From Mesorhizobium sp. B2-7-1 (GTDB lineage: Bacteria; Pseudomonadota; Alphaproteobacteria; Rhizobiales; Rhizobiaceae), in the NCBI RefSeq assembly GCF_006440735.1, contig NZ_VFUA01000038.1:1-51945 (forward strand): a DNA stretch of 51,945 nt, written 5' to 3'. This document shows, piece after piece, positions 32,593-41,570 of this stretch. The translations under genes and the position numbers were made by a program. The notes under the pieces were generated by a model that saw nothing but the letters and a program-made list of their open reading frames with translations, was not told where the DNA came from and made no database searches. Numbering within the stretch: the stretch's first letter is position 1; each line of letters begins with the position of its first letter.

Positions 32593-33330
32593 CTATCGGC
32601 GACGCGCCTTGCCGGCGCCGGCCCTGGGGTCATAGCCCTGGGCGAAGCGTTCCATGCACATCGCCGCGGTGAGACGGTAATGACTGAGAAGCGCCTCGAC
32701 CGCGCCGTCGGCGTCGCCATCCAGCGTGCGCTCGGCAATCATGCGATGCTCGCCGAGATCGTCGCGTCCCATTCCCGGCGCGTTTTGCGAGATCAGGCGG
32801 TAGCGCGAGGCCTGATCGGAAAGCTGATCGCAAAAGCCGATCAGCCAGTGCGACCGGCATGCCGCGATCAGCGCGCGATGGAAGGCACGGTGCAGCTTCT
32901 CCCACTCCGGATTGTTGGTTGCCGGATCCTCCGGCAGGCGGCGCTCGGCGCGCGCGAGACGGTGCAGGGCCAGCACCAGCTGCTCTTCCCATTCGGCGGT
33001 GCGGTGCGCAATGGATTCGCGCAGCGCCCGCTCTTCCAGCCAGCAGCATGTGCGCGTCAATTCCTCCAGTTCCGCGCCGCTGACGGGCATCAGGAAGAAG
33101 CCGCGCTGGTCGTGACGGCCGAGCAGGCCCTCGGCGGCCAGACGGTTGAGCGCCTCGCGCACGGGCGAGGCGCCGGCGCCATAGCGGGAAACAACCCATT
33201 CGACACGCAGTTTCGTCTCGGACTCCAGGGCGCCGCGCAGCAGGTCGTCACGGAGCTGCTGGTAGACCGAACTGGCAAGCGTGCTTTTGCCGCCCTTGCT
33301 TTCGCCCGGCTCGGTGTTTCCGTTTGTCAA
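32593..33330 (-). CDS. matR: GntR/FCD regulator of malonate metabolism (MatR)
   Basis: 245 aa from a TTG start. N-terminal winged helix (SVYQQLRDDLLRGAL to GASPVREALNRLAAEGLLGR) and an all-helical FCD domain with the metal-site histidines (HRAFHRALIAACRS, later GEHRMIAE and SHYRLTAAM). The TTG at 33330 has AGGAG five bases upstream, whereas the in-frame ATG at 33393 falls in the predicted operator and lacks a ribosome site. Position before matB matches the matR-mat arrangement of rhizobia, where MatR binds upstream of the genes and responds to malonate. Symbol assigned from context. Confidence 0.82.
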   Translation of the reverse strand: MTNGNTEPGESKGGKSTLASSVYQQLRDDLLRGALESETKLRVEWVVSRYGAGASPVREALNRLAAEGLLGRHDQRGFFLMPVSGAELEELTRTCCWLEERALRESIAHRTAEWEEQLVLALHRLARAERRLPEDPATNNPEWEKLHRAFHRALIAACRSHWLIGFCDQLSDQASRYRLISQNAPGMGRDDLGEHRMIAERTLDGDADGAVEALLSHYRLTAAMCMERFAQGYDPRAGAGKARRR

Positions 33331-33392
33331 TCGAACTCCTGTTGCTTTGCCCCTGGTTTGCCAGGGCCCCTTGGCGAAGCAATTCCCGTACA

Positions 33393-33403
33393 TGTATCAT
33401 ACA
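33393..33403. promoter_or_regulatory. Candidate MatR operator
   Basis: TGTATCATACA is a perfect 11-bp dyad apart from its central base, with a GTACATG flank. It lies about 63 bp upstream of the matR TTG start and is of the TTGTAnnnTACA type typical of GntR/FCD sites, as reported for MatR. Autoregulation of matR and control of matB are implied. Confidence 0.5.
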
Positions 33404-33590
33404 GCCGGGCAACGGCGCCTCAAGCGGAAGATGACGATATTCGACTTTAAGACAAGGTGAACCGTCTATTTATCGAACAAAGTAGAATCTAGGGAAAAGC
33501 CGATATTCCCGCGCTGCTTCATATATTGAACAGCCGTTCAATTGTCGCCGCGATTGTGCAACTCTTGCGAGAGACGAGGCAGGTATACGT

Positions 33591-34268
33591 TTAATTGGCG
33601 ACCCTGTCGGCAGCGGTGCGAATTGCTTCGATATTTGCCCTATAGGCTTCGACGCTGCCGCCCTTGAAGACGGCGGCGCCCGCCACCAGCACATTGGCGC
33701 CGGCCGTGGTCACCAGCGGCGCCGTTTCGGCCGAAACGCCGCCATCGATCGCGATGTGGATCGGCCGGCTGCCGATCAGCGCCTTGACCCGCTTCACCTT
33801 GTCGACGATCGCCGGGATGAAGGCCTGGCCGCCGAAGCCCGGATTGACGGTCATGATCAGGATGAGGTCCAGCCGGTCGAGCACATATTCGATCGCCGTT
33901 TCCGGCGTCGCCGGATTAAGCGAGACGCCGGCCTTCTTGCCGAGGCTCTTGATGGTCTGCAGCGAGCGGTCGAGATGCGGGCCGGCCTCGGCGTGCACCG
34001 TCATGCCGTCGCAGCCGGCCTCGGCGAAGGCCTCCAGGTAAGGATCGGCCGGCGCAATCATCAGATGGCAGTCGAAGAAGGCCTTGGTGCGGTTGCGGAT
34101 CGCCCTGATCACCGGCGGCCCGAAGGTGATGTTGGGCACGAAATGGCCGTCCATCACGTCGAGATGGATCCAGTCGGCGCCAGCGGCCGCGACAGCCTCG
34201 ACCTCATCGCCTAGCTTCGAAAAATCCGACGCCAGCACCGATGGCGCGATCAGGGTTTTTTTGGTCAT
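33591..34268 (-). CDS. rpe: Ribulose-phosphate 3-epimerase
   Basis: 225 aa TIM-barrel enzyme interconverting ribulose-5-phosphate and xylulose-5-phosphate. Signatures: [33 protein letters not shown] (metal His and Asp), [16 protein letters not shown] and IAIDGGV. Downstream it runs toward the matR upstream region with 187 bp between. Standalone housekeeping gene. Confidence 0.96.
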   Translation of the reverse strand: MTKKTLIAPSVLASDFSKLGDEVEAVAAAGADWIHLDVMDGHFVPNITFGPPVIRAIRNRTKAFFDCHLMIAPADPYLEAFAEAGCDGMTVHAEAGPHLDRSLQTIKSLGKKAGVSLNPATPETAIEYVLDRLDLILIMTVNPGFGGQAFIPAIVDKVKRVKALIGSRPIHIAIDGGVSAETAPLVTTAGANVLVAGAAVFKGGSVEAYRANIEAIRTAADRVAN

Positions 34269-34336
34269 GGGTCGGCTGGCCTTATCTCAGACGCGAATGT
34301 CAGGACTGCCTAGAGCATTTTGCAGCCAAGCGGACA

Positions 34337-34366
34337 AGAAAAACCCGCCGGATCGCTCCGGCGGGT
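34337..34366 (-). terminator. Rho-independent terminator after the DUF11/Cys-rich protein gene
   Basis: ACCCGCCGGA (34343-34352) and TCCGGCGGGT (34357-34366) form a perfect 10-bp stem with a TCGC loop. Read on the minus strand it is followed by TTTTTC, and it lies 22 bp beyond the stop of the gene ending at 34389. Confidence 0.85.
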
Positions 34367-34388
34367 CGTCGTCTTTATCCGTATAACA

Positions 34389-37300
34389 TTACGGCTTGTA
34401 GTTCTGGATGTTGGCGCCTGCCGGATCCTGCAGCACGCGCCGCGGCTGGCGCTGCGGCACCAGTTGCTGCAGCACGTTCGGGTTGAGCAGCATGCCCGGG
34501 TTGATCTCGACCCCCGGCCGCCTGCGGATCGGCGTGCAGTCCGGGAACCGTCCGGTCGTGCCGACAGGGCAGCGCCGTTTGGTCAGTATCGGCTGGCACT
34601 GGCCCTCGATGAAGCGCGAGCCCGGCGCGCATTCTTGCTGCGGCTTGCGGCAGGCGCCGTCGCGGATTTCGGTCCCGCGCGGGCAGACGCAGTCACCCAG
34701 CTTGGTGCGGACCTGACCGCGGATGGTGCACTGCTTCTGCGCAGGCTTCGGCCGCTGGCAGGCCTTGCCCCGCACTTCCAAGCCGTCCGGGCAGGCGCAG
34801 TTGCCGCTGGTGTCGCGCACCTGACCGCGGATCGGGCATTGCCTCGACACGATCGGCCGGCAGGCGCCGTCGCGCACTTCCGTCCGGCTCGGGCAGACGC
34901 AATCGCCGTCGCCATTGCGGGACTGGCCCCGTATCCGGCACTGAGCGGGCGGCTGCTTGTCCGGCACGCAGGCTTTGACCACGCGGTCCAGATGCGTACC
35001 GTCCGGGCAAGCGCAGCCATTGCCGTCCGAAGTCGGCACCGCGCCACGGATCGTGCATTTCGGCCCGATGACCTGGCAGACGCCGTTCACCAGCTCGCCG
35101 CGGCGGCACACGCAGTTGCCGTCCTGGTCGCGATACTGGCCCGGACGCAGCGTGCATTGCGGCTCCTGCGGCTCTTCGCCCCGCACGCATTTGCCGTTGT
35201 CCAGCTCCGTGCCGCGCGGACAGACGCAGCGTCCGTCCGCCGTCCGGATCTGGCCCTGCAGCAAAACGCAGCGCGGCGGCACCGGCAGCGGTACAAGCTT
35301 GGTGCCGCCACCAGTGCACTGGCCGTTGCGGAAGGTGGTGCCCTCCGGGCAGACGCAGCGGCCGGCCGAGTTCAGCACCAGTCCAAACGAGCACTGGTTC
35401 TTCACCTCATGCCTGATGCTGAAGGGGTGGCACGCATAGGCCCTGCCGCGATCGCCCTGGACATTGGTCAGGTCGCGGTTGAGAACCTCGCCGCCGCCCT
35501 GCACCGGCGTGTCCGGGGGCAGCACGCCGACGCAGTTCTGCCCGTTGACCGTTCCCTGCAGATCGGCAAGACGCCCTTCCTCGGGAAGGATCACGGTGAC
35601 GTGGTGGGTGTGGCTTTCGCCCGCGCCCAGCGTCAGGTTGGCGACGCAGGATAGAGGCAGCGTCGTTGGTTCCGGCGAGCAGCCGAAAGGCGGATCGATC
35701 GAGGTGATCTCGACGCCTTCCAGCCGGCCGAGACCTTCCACGCCGATCGCATCGCCGATGCGGACCGGACCGGAGAAGGGGCTCTGGCCATCGTTCGTGA
35801 TGGTGATCTCGAACGAGCAGGGCTGGCCGGGCTGGCACTCGGCGTCGCCGGTCTTCTCGACACGGATGGTGGAAGTGCCGCCGCCTTTCGCGCAGGCCTG
35901 GTTGATCGGATAGACGATGTCGTCGCCCGGCGCCGGCCCGTAGGAGCCGCGCGCGCAGTTCTCGAACGCGCCATTGCCGCTCACCGTCACGTCGAAGTGC
36001 CTGGAGGTTCCGGGCGTCATCACGGCGCCGGGAATCTGGCACGACAGCGCGTTGGCAGGCACCGGCCCGCAGCTCCACTCCGCGCCGTCGGGGGCCACGG
36101 TCTGGACCTGCACCGGCGCGCCCCCCGACACCAGCGTCGCGGCGTCGTTGACCCGCACCGGTCCCGTGGGGGCGGCGGTGCCGGCATTGGTGACGGTGAT
36201 GCGGCAAGCGACACGTCCGGCGGCAACGAGTTGATCGCCGCCGCAGGTCTTGGTGATGCGCAGGCTGGGCTGGCCGCCATTCGGATGGCGGATGCGCTCG
36301 GTGGCGCAGGCCTTGTTGTTGGCGAGGTCGACCTCGCCGGGAATGCCTTTCACCTCGGCGCAGTTCTCGACACTATCCGGCCGGTAGTTTGCCGGCATCA
36401 CCGCCTTGACGACGATCGGCGTCGAGGCGCCCGCAGGCAGCGAGATGCCGGCATTGTCGCAGCGGAACTGTCCGGGGCCGTTCGGTCCGCAGGTCCAGGG
36501 CGGGCTCGGCCCGAAGGTCGAGGAGGTCGGCGCGCCGCCGGGATAGGTGTCGGTCACCGTCAGCGGCCCGTTATAGGTGGCGGTGCCGTTGTTGATGATG
36601 TCGATCACGAAGTAGCAGACGCCGTCCGGCGTGCAGACCGGTATGCGGGCACGCTTCTTCAGGATCAGGTCGACCTTCTTCTCGACCGGCGGATTGCACT
36701 GCGGATCGCGATCGCCACGCCGGCAGATCGGGATCGAGGCGCAGCCGCGGTCGTTCTGCTGGCTGCCGAACAGCGGCTTGCCGCTGGCCTGGTAGTCATA
36801 GGCGGCGCAGTTGCGCAGCACGCTGCCCTGCCAGCCGCCCGCCGGCTTGAAGCCGAGCTTGAGGTTGACCGAAGCGCCGGGGTTGAGCGTGGTCGGCGGA
36901 TAGGTGCAGGTCATCGGCGTCGTGCCGGGCGCGCAGACCCAGGGCGCATTCGGCCCTGAGGTCAGCACCGAGCCTGCCGGCAGCGTCACCTCGTCGAGCA
37001 CGATCTTGCCGTTATAGGGCGCGTCGCCGACATTGGTGACGGTGATGGTGAAGTCGCAGCCGCCGGCCATCGTGCAACGCGGCACGTCGGCATGCTTCTC
37101 GACCTTGAGATCCGGCTCCTTGTCCTTCGGCGGGCATCTCAAATCACGCGGGATGACGATGTCGATCACCTGCGTGCAGCAGAGCCCCCAGCCTTCCTTC
37201 GGCCCGGCATAGGTCTCGATGCCGGTGACGATGAGGTGGATGGCCTCGCCGGGCGAAGCGCCGATGATCTTCCAGTTCAGCACGCCGCCGCCGACCGGCA

Positions 37301-38267
37301 CCTTCTGCGCGTCGGGAACGATGGTGACACCGGGCGTCGTCGTCGACACCTGCACCCATTTGCCGCCCATCTCCGGGCCGACCGGCATGTGGTAGATGAA
37401 GGCGCCGCCGCCGGGCACGCAGTCGACCGTGCCGCGCTCGACCTTGAAGCATTCCTTGCCGGGAGGCGGAGGCGGCGGGTTGCATTTGGTGACGTCGATG
37501 CGCACCGTCGTCTTTTCGCCGGTGAGGATGTTGCCGTCATCCGGCTTGCTCGGATCCTGCGACGAGATGATCGTCCCGGTGCCGGTTCCGGCCGTCACCT
37601 TGATCAGGCCCTGGTTGTCGACATTGGCCGGCGCGGGAAACGCCGCCTGGTCGATCTTGCCCAGAATCCGGAAGGTGATGACGCGTTCGTTCGGCGCGCC
37701 CGAACCGTCGAGATCGGAAGCCGAGATCCGGAAGTCGGAAACCGTCGCCGTATCGTCGGGATTGGCCGAGCTGCTGATCGTGGCCGCCGGCAGCGGGCCG
37801 CCGCCGGCGTCCGTGCCGTCGCCGGTCACATTCACGCTGACGATCTTCAGGCCATGCGGAAGCTGGTCCTTGAACTCGATCTTGGCGTTCTTGAGTGCGT
37901 TGGCCAAAGCCGGATTGCCGAAGGCTTGTTCGTTGCCGCGCAGGCCGAAGGTCAGCGTGTAATAGACATAGTCGCAGCCGCGCTGGCCGCCCGTCTTGGT
38001 GAAGAAGGGCACGATGCGGCCGGGTTCGGGGTTGACGACGCGCGGGTTGTCCAGGTCGAGCCTGGGTTCCGGTCCGGCGACTTCGGTGAGCTTCGCCGGG
38101 GCGGTGTCTTCGGCGAGCGCCGGCAGGGCCGGCAGCATGGCGACCGCGATACCGGCCGCCATCAGCCAGCGCGCGCCGCGCCTGGCGTATGACAGGGGTT
38201 TCATGATCGTCTCCATGACGGTTTTCGTTTCGCGCGAAGCGAGGCGGGAAAGGCCGAGATTTGTCAT
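34389..38267 (-). CDS. Large secreted protein: DUF11-like domains and Cys-rich repeat tail
   Basis: 1292 aa. A signal sequence (hydrophobic WLMAAGIAVAMLPALPALA, cut near ALA|ED) follows a basic stretch. The ATG at 38267 has a GGGAGGG site; an ATG at 38204, also with GGAG, would give a more normal signal peptide, so the start is open. The middle holds at least four DUF11-like Ig-fold repeats (each with FTITVTNVGDAPYNG-like core and paired Cys). The last 330 residues contain seven repeats of C-x(10-13)-C-x-C-x(8-11)-C, core GQVRxxxGxCxCPxGTE, plus two half repeats, ending in a basic tail. No enzyme motif. Likely an extracellular or surface structural/adhesive protein; it follows the propeller protein gene by 11 bp. 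Confidence 0.85.
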   Translation of the reverse strand: MTNLGLSRLASRETKTVMETIMKPLSYARRGARWLMAAGIAVAMLPALPALAEDTAPAKLTEVAGPEPRLDLDNPRVVNPEPGRIVPFFTKTGGQRGCDYVYYTLTFGLRGNEQAFGNPALANALKNAKIEFKDQLPHGLKIVSVNVTGDGTDAGGGPLPAATISSSANPDDTATVSDFRISASDLDGSGAPNERVITFRILGKIDQAAFPAPANVDNQGLIKVTAGTGTGTIISSQDPSKPDDGNILTGEKTTVRIDVTKCNPPPPPPGKECFKVERGTVDCVPGGGAFIYHMPVGPEMGGKWVQVSTTTPGVTIVPDAQKVPVGGGVLNWKIIGASPGEAIHLIVTGIETYAGPKEGWGLCCTQVIDIVIPRDLRCPPKDKEPDLKVEKHADVPRCTMAGGCDFTITVTNVGDAPYNGKIVLDEVTLPAGSVLTSGPNAPWVCAPGTTPMTCTYPPTTLNPGASVNLKLGFKPAGGWQGSVLRNCAAYDYQASGKPLFGSQQNDRGCASIPICRRGDRDPQCNPPVEKKVDLILKKRARIPVCTPDGVCYFVIDIINNGTATYNGPLTVTDTYPGGAPTSSTFGPSPPWTCGPNGPGQFRCDNAGISLPAGASTPIVVKAVMPANYRPDSVENCAEVKGIPGEVDLANNKACATERIRHPNGGQPSLRITKTCGGDQLVAAGRVACRITVTNAGTAAPTGPVRVNDAATLVSGGAPVQVQTVAPDGAEWSCGPVPANALSCQIPGAVMTPGTSRHFDVTVSGNGAFENCARGSYGPAPGDDIVYPINQACAKGGGTSTIRVEKTGDAECQPGQPCSFEITITNDGQSPFSGPVRIGDAIGVEGLGRLEGVEITSIDPPFGCSPEPTTLPLSCVANLTLGAGESHTHHVTVILPEEGRLADLQGTVNGQNCVGVLPPDTPVQGGGEVLNRDLTNVQGDRGRAYACHPFSIRHEVKNQCSFGLVLNSAGRCVCPEGTTFRNGQCTGGGTKLVPLPVPPRCVLLQGQIRTADGRCVCPRGTELDNGKCVRGEEPQEPQCTLRPGQYRDQDGNCVCRRGELVNGVCQVIGPKCTIRGAVPTSDGNGCACPDGTHLDRVVKACVPDKQPPAQCRIRGQSRNGDGDCVCPSRTEVRDGACRPIVSRQCPIRGQVRDTSGNCACPDGLEVRGKACQRPKPAQKQCTIRGQVRTKLGDCVCPRGTEIRDGACRKPQQECAPGSRFIEGQCQPILTKRRCPVGTTGRFPDCTPIRRRPGVEINPGMLLNPNVLQQLVPQRQPRRVLQDPAGANIQNYKP

Positions 38268-38278
38268 CTGTCCCTCCC

Positions 38279-40243
38279 TCAACGTTCGCAGCTGACGGCT
38301 GGCGTTCTGAGCGGCAGCGTCATCTTGCAGCAAGGGTAGTAGCCACCCTTGTCCTGGTCGGACTTGCGGAAGAAGCAGAGCCCGACATTGACGGTGTCGC
38401 CAGGATTGTGGCCAGTGATGTCGACCGTGTAGGGCTTGCCCGGGACATGCGACATGGGAGTGTTCACCCCGACGCCGGGCGTCCTGGACTGCGCCTTGAT
38501 CGAATCGCCGCCGAAGCCGGCATGGTCATGGAGAGTGAGTTCGGCCCGAAGCCCGCGCGGCGTGCAGTAATAGTGCACGTCCTCGACGTCGACGCAGGGC
38601 GGCAGATTGCCGGGCGGCGGGAAGTCGGGCGGATAGAACGGAGGCAGATGGCCGCCGCCGGGGATTTCCTCATAGTAGCCGGCGCGGCCCTCGCAGGGGC
38701 GCCAGACCCTGACGTCGCCGACATGGCCTTCGACCTCGGGGTCTTCGAAATAGCCGTCGAAATCGACGAACCAGGAGCCGAAAGGCGGCACGTTGGCCGG
38801 CTTGACCAACGCGCTCGGCGTCAGCTGCACGCCATGCACGGCAAACGGTCCACCGGCGGCGAGCCGCTCGGCAAGCTCGGGGTTGTCGCGCAACTTGTCG
38901 CCGGTGTTGACGACGGTGTCGGTGCAGACGGAAGTGTCGAGATTGCCATCGGCGTCATAGCCATATTGCAGATCGACGCCGCCGGCCGACTGGCGGTTTC
39001 CTTGCGGGAAGCCGACTGCGTATTCCTGCGGCACCTCGACCCAAACGGATTCGGTAGACGGATCATCCGGGTCCTCGCGCCAATAACGGATCAGCTCGCC
39101 CTTGCCGGAATCGGCGAAGCGGCTGTAATCGTAGCGGTTTTCGACCGGGCCGCGCTGGGCGAGATACATGAAGCCCTTGTTGTCGAAGGCGATGTCGGTG
39201 ACCGCATAGTCCTTGTCCGCCTTGACCGTCAGCTCCCAGCGCGGATCGCCGGCGAATGTGCCGTCGCGCGCAATGCCGACCGACCAGATCTCGGATTTTT
39301 CGCCGACCGAATAATAGAGCCGGCCGCCATGATAGGAAACCGCCCAGACCCGGCGCTCGTCCTGCGTATAGCCCCAGGTCTCGGGGTCTTCCGTATCGAA
39401 GGCCGCACCCTGGATGTCCATGATTGCGCCGTCGTCGGCGACGGGGCTAAGCCCATGTGCCGGCCGCCCGGCGACACCATGGTCGAACGTGTCGATCAGA
39501 TGGCCGTTGGCGTCGATCCGGTGGATCAGCCCGGTGTCGAGGTCGGACGCGAAGAACTCGCGATGGATCGGGTCGAAGGCAAGATTGCCGATGCCGGGTC
39601 CGCTGTTGGTGTCGATGTCGGCGAATTTCGAGACGGCGCCCGTGATGCCATCGATCTTCCAGATCGTGCCCGGACCGCCGCCATTCTCGGTGCCGAACTG
39701 GCCGTCCATGAAAATGGCACCCGCGGCGCCGCGGCGCTGCCGCTCCGGACGCCCATCGCTGTCGGCGTCCGGCGTGACGATCTCGACGCCATGCAGCGAG
39801 GTCGCGGCCGCGTAGAGGTTGGGAATGCCCGACGGCACGCCATCGCGCACGCCGTCGTCATAGGTGAGGCCGAACACCTCGCCGATCTGACCGGCCGTCA
39901 CCTCGAAGGGTGGCGGCGTGAAGACGAGCTGGCCCGAGGCCGGGCCGCCGAGATGCGAGACGTCGAAAACGCGCAAGGATGCGCGGGACGTGTCGATGAA
40001 CGTCTCGTCGACCGGATCGACGCCGGGCGGCAAGCCCTGATCGAAATTAGGGATCACGGTGCCCGGAAAGCCGGTGACCGCCATCGATCCGGGATAGATG
40101 ATCTGGGTTTCCTGCGCTTGCGCCGCACCGCCAAACCAGAGGCCGGCGGACAGCGCCAGGGCGAGAATTCCGCTATTTGTCGCGATTGCGCGGCGCAAAC
40201 GGCCGCCACGGGAACGCAGGAACGAGCCGCGAACGCCAGACAT
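38279..40243 (-). CDS. Secreted beta-propeller-like protein
   Basis: 654 aa from the ATG at 40243 preceded by GGGGGGAG; signal peptide at residues about 20-45 (ILALALSAGLWFGGAAQAQ). The body has repeating segments typical of propellers of the NHL/SMP-30 kind: GTIWKIDGITGAVSKFADID, LDTGLIHRIDANGHLIDTFD, RRVWAVSYHGGRLYYSVGE, VTDIAFDNKGFMYLAQRG. A Pro-rich linker (YPPDFPPPGNLPP) near residue 550 separates a C-terminal domain with several Cys, ending LRTPAVSCER. It is the first gene of a two-gene unit with the DUF11/Cys-rich protein. Function unknown; partner binding on the cell surface is a guess. A longer reading frame upstream lacks a signal and is rejected. Confidence 0.82.
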   Translation of the reverse strand: MSGVRGSFLRSRGGRLRRAIATNSGILALALSAGLWFGGAAQAQETQIIYPGSMAVTGFPGTVIPNFDQGLPPGVDPVDETFIDTSRASLRVFDVSHLGGPASGQLVFTPPPFEVTAGQIGEVFGLTYDDGVRDGVPSGIPNLYAAATSLHGVEIVTPDADSDGRPERQRRGAAGAIFMDGQFGTENGGGPGTIWKIDGITGAVSKFADIDTNSGPGIGNLAFDPIHREFFASDLDTGLIHRIDANGHLIDTFDHGVAGRPAHGLSPVADDGAIMDIQGAAFDTEDPETWGYTQDERRVWAVSYHGGRLYYSVGEKSEIWSVGIARDGTFAGDPRWELTVKADKDYAVTDIAFDNKGFMYLAQRGPVENRYDYSRFADSGKGELIRYWREDPDDPSTESVWVEVPQEYAVGFPQGNRQSAGGVDLQYGYDADGNLDTSVCTDTVVNTGDKLRDNPELAERLAAGGPFAVHGVQLTPSALVKPANVPPFGSWFVDFDGYFEDPEVEGHVGDVRVWRPCEGRAGYYEEIPGGGHLPPFYPPDFPPPGNLPPCVDVEDVHYYCTPRGLRAELTLHDHAGFGGDSIKAQSRTPGVGVNTPMSHVPGKPYTVDITGHNPGDTVNVGLCFFRKSDQDKGGYYPCCKMTLPLRTPAVSCER

Positions 40244-40608
40244 TGAACTCCCCCCGAAGCCGCTGGAAGGAACGTCCGGTTCTATCGCGCCAACCAGGGC
40301 AAGGCGCGGCGTTGCGGCACGTTCTTCCCCGATCGAATTGTCTGCTTTCCTCTTTTTGACGATACGCCTGCTCCTGGGCAGGGTCAACGGAACGAGCCGA
40401 AAGCCCAGCGCGTCCACCCCTTCCCGAAGGCGGCGATCGCGCTGGACTCCCGTTGTTCCCGGAGACCGCGGAGTCTCTGGGTTTCTGGTCATGGGGCTTT
40501 CCCTTTCCGGGCCGCACCATTGCGGCGCCTGGCCATCAGTCGCTGTCAGGCAGGGAAAGGTTCATGTCAGGATCGCGGAGCGGAAAACGGTTTCGGCTGC
40601 CAGGGGCG
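40244..40608. other. Intergenic region upstream of the propeller gene
   Basis: 365 bp. It holds the predicted promoter at 40359-40387 and a weak dyad near 40461-40478 (GGAGAC, GTCTC) after the alpha/beta hydrolase stop. No supportable gene. Confidence 0.6.
40359..40387 (-). promoter_or_regulatory. Predicted promoter of the propeller/DUF11 gene pair
   Basis: On the minus strand TTGACC (40382-40387) and TATCGT (40359-40364) are 17 bp apart, giving a leader of about 110 nt to the ATG at 40243. Confidence 0.4.
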
Positions 40609-41544
40609 TTACCAGTCGCCGCGGCCCAGCACCGAAACTGCCTCGACGATGCGGGTGAAGCTGATCCGTGCCCGCCCGACCATGTGCCGGGCTCTGAGAT
40701 AACCATGCACCAGCCCCGGCTCCTCGAACCAGGTGGCGTGTCCGCCGGCCGCGACGATACGGTCGCGATAGGCTTCGCCGTCGGACGACAGCGGGTCGCA
40801 TTGCGCGGTGAGCAGCACCGTCGGCGGCAAATTGGCGAAATCGGCGTCGGCGAGCGGAAAGAGCGTGATGTCGCCGGTCCGGTCCACGCCGCCGGTGCGG
40901 ATATGCTTGTAGAAGTCGAGGTCGCGCACCGTCAGCATCGGTGCCTCGGCATGCGTAACGTAGGAGCCCTTGGAGTGGTCGCCGCCGAGGCCGGGATAGA
41001 TCAGCATCTGGCCGGCCGGCTTCTTGGCATGGCCGCGCGTCGCATGCGCTGTCGCCGCGCAAAGGTTGCCGCCGGCGCTGTCGCCGCACAGAACGACTGG
41101 GCAGTCGTAGGTCCTGGCGGCCCACTCGAAGGCGCCCATGGCGTCGTCGAAGGCGGCCGGATGCAGATGCTCCGGCGCCAGCCGGTAGTTGACCGAGACC
41201 ACCTCGAAGCCGGTACGGGCGCAGAGCTCGGCGCAGACATCGTCATGACTGTCCAACCCGCCCAGGATGAAGCCGCCGCCATGGATGTAGAGCACCATCG
41301 CTGCCTTGTTCGGGACGGTGTTGCGATAGATGCGGATCGGGATGCTGTTGGTTGGCGTGGCTATGGCGGTCGTCTCTGCCGTCACGCCATCCGGATAGCC
41401 GGCAAAGAACTCGCGGCACATCCGGTCGTAGATCGCGCGCTGCTGTTCGATCGTATAGTCGATCGTATCGGGCGGATAATAGGAGTTGGTCTTCTCGATG
41501 AAGGCCCAGGTTTCGGCGTCGATGAGGGTTTTGTAGTCGGTCAT
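40609..41544 (-). CDS. Alpha/beta hydrolase, HSL/esterase family
   Basis: 311 aa. Oxyanion-hole motif HGGGFILGG near residue 89, nucleophile elbow GDSAGGN (Ser near 160), and C-terminal Asp and His (LTAQCDPLSSDGE, PGLVHGYLRA) complete the triad. HSL-family enzymes cleave short-chain esters. It is the last gene of the carnitine operon, 26 bp after caiD. In that setting it may hydrolyse acyl-carnitine esters or a CoA thioester such as carnitinyl-CoA; neither is shown by sequence. Confidence 0.88.
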   Translation of the reverse strand: MTDYKTLIDAETWAFIEKTNSYYPPDTIDYTIEQQRAIYDRMCREFFAGYPDGVTAETTAIATPTNSIPIRIYRNTVPNKAAMVLYIHGGGFILGGLDSHDDVCAELCARTGFEVVSVNYRLAPEHLHPAAFDDAMGAFEWAARTYDCPVVLCGDSAGGNLCAATAHATRGHAKKPAGQMLIYPGLGGDHSKGSYVTHAEAPMLTVRDLDFYKHIRTGGVDRTGDITLFPLADADFANLPPTVLLTAQCDPLSSDGEAYRDRIVAAGGHATWFEEPGLVHGYLRARHMVGRARISFTRIVEAVSVLGRGDW

Positions 41545-41570
41545 GATGGGTGGCCATCATCTCAGCAGAG

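Noticed and set aside
33331..33393. Longer matR start at the ATG at 33393
   Set aside because: It would place the start in the predicted operator, lacks a ribosome site, and adds an unconserved leader; the TTG at 33330 has AGGAG five bases away.
38261..40246. 661-codon frame antisense to the propeller gene
   Set aside because: Mirror of the real gene's codon bias; the opposite strand has a signal peptide, ribosome site and repeat structure.
40461..40478. GGAGAC/GTCTC dyad as terminator of the alpha/beta hydrolase gene
   Set aside because: Short stem and no U-tract on the minus strand.
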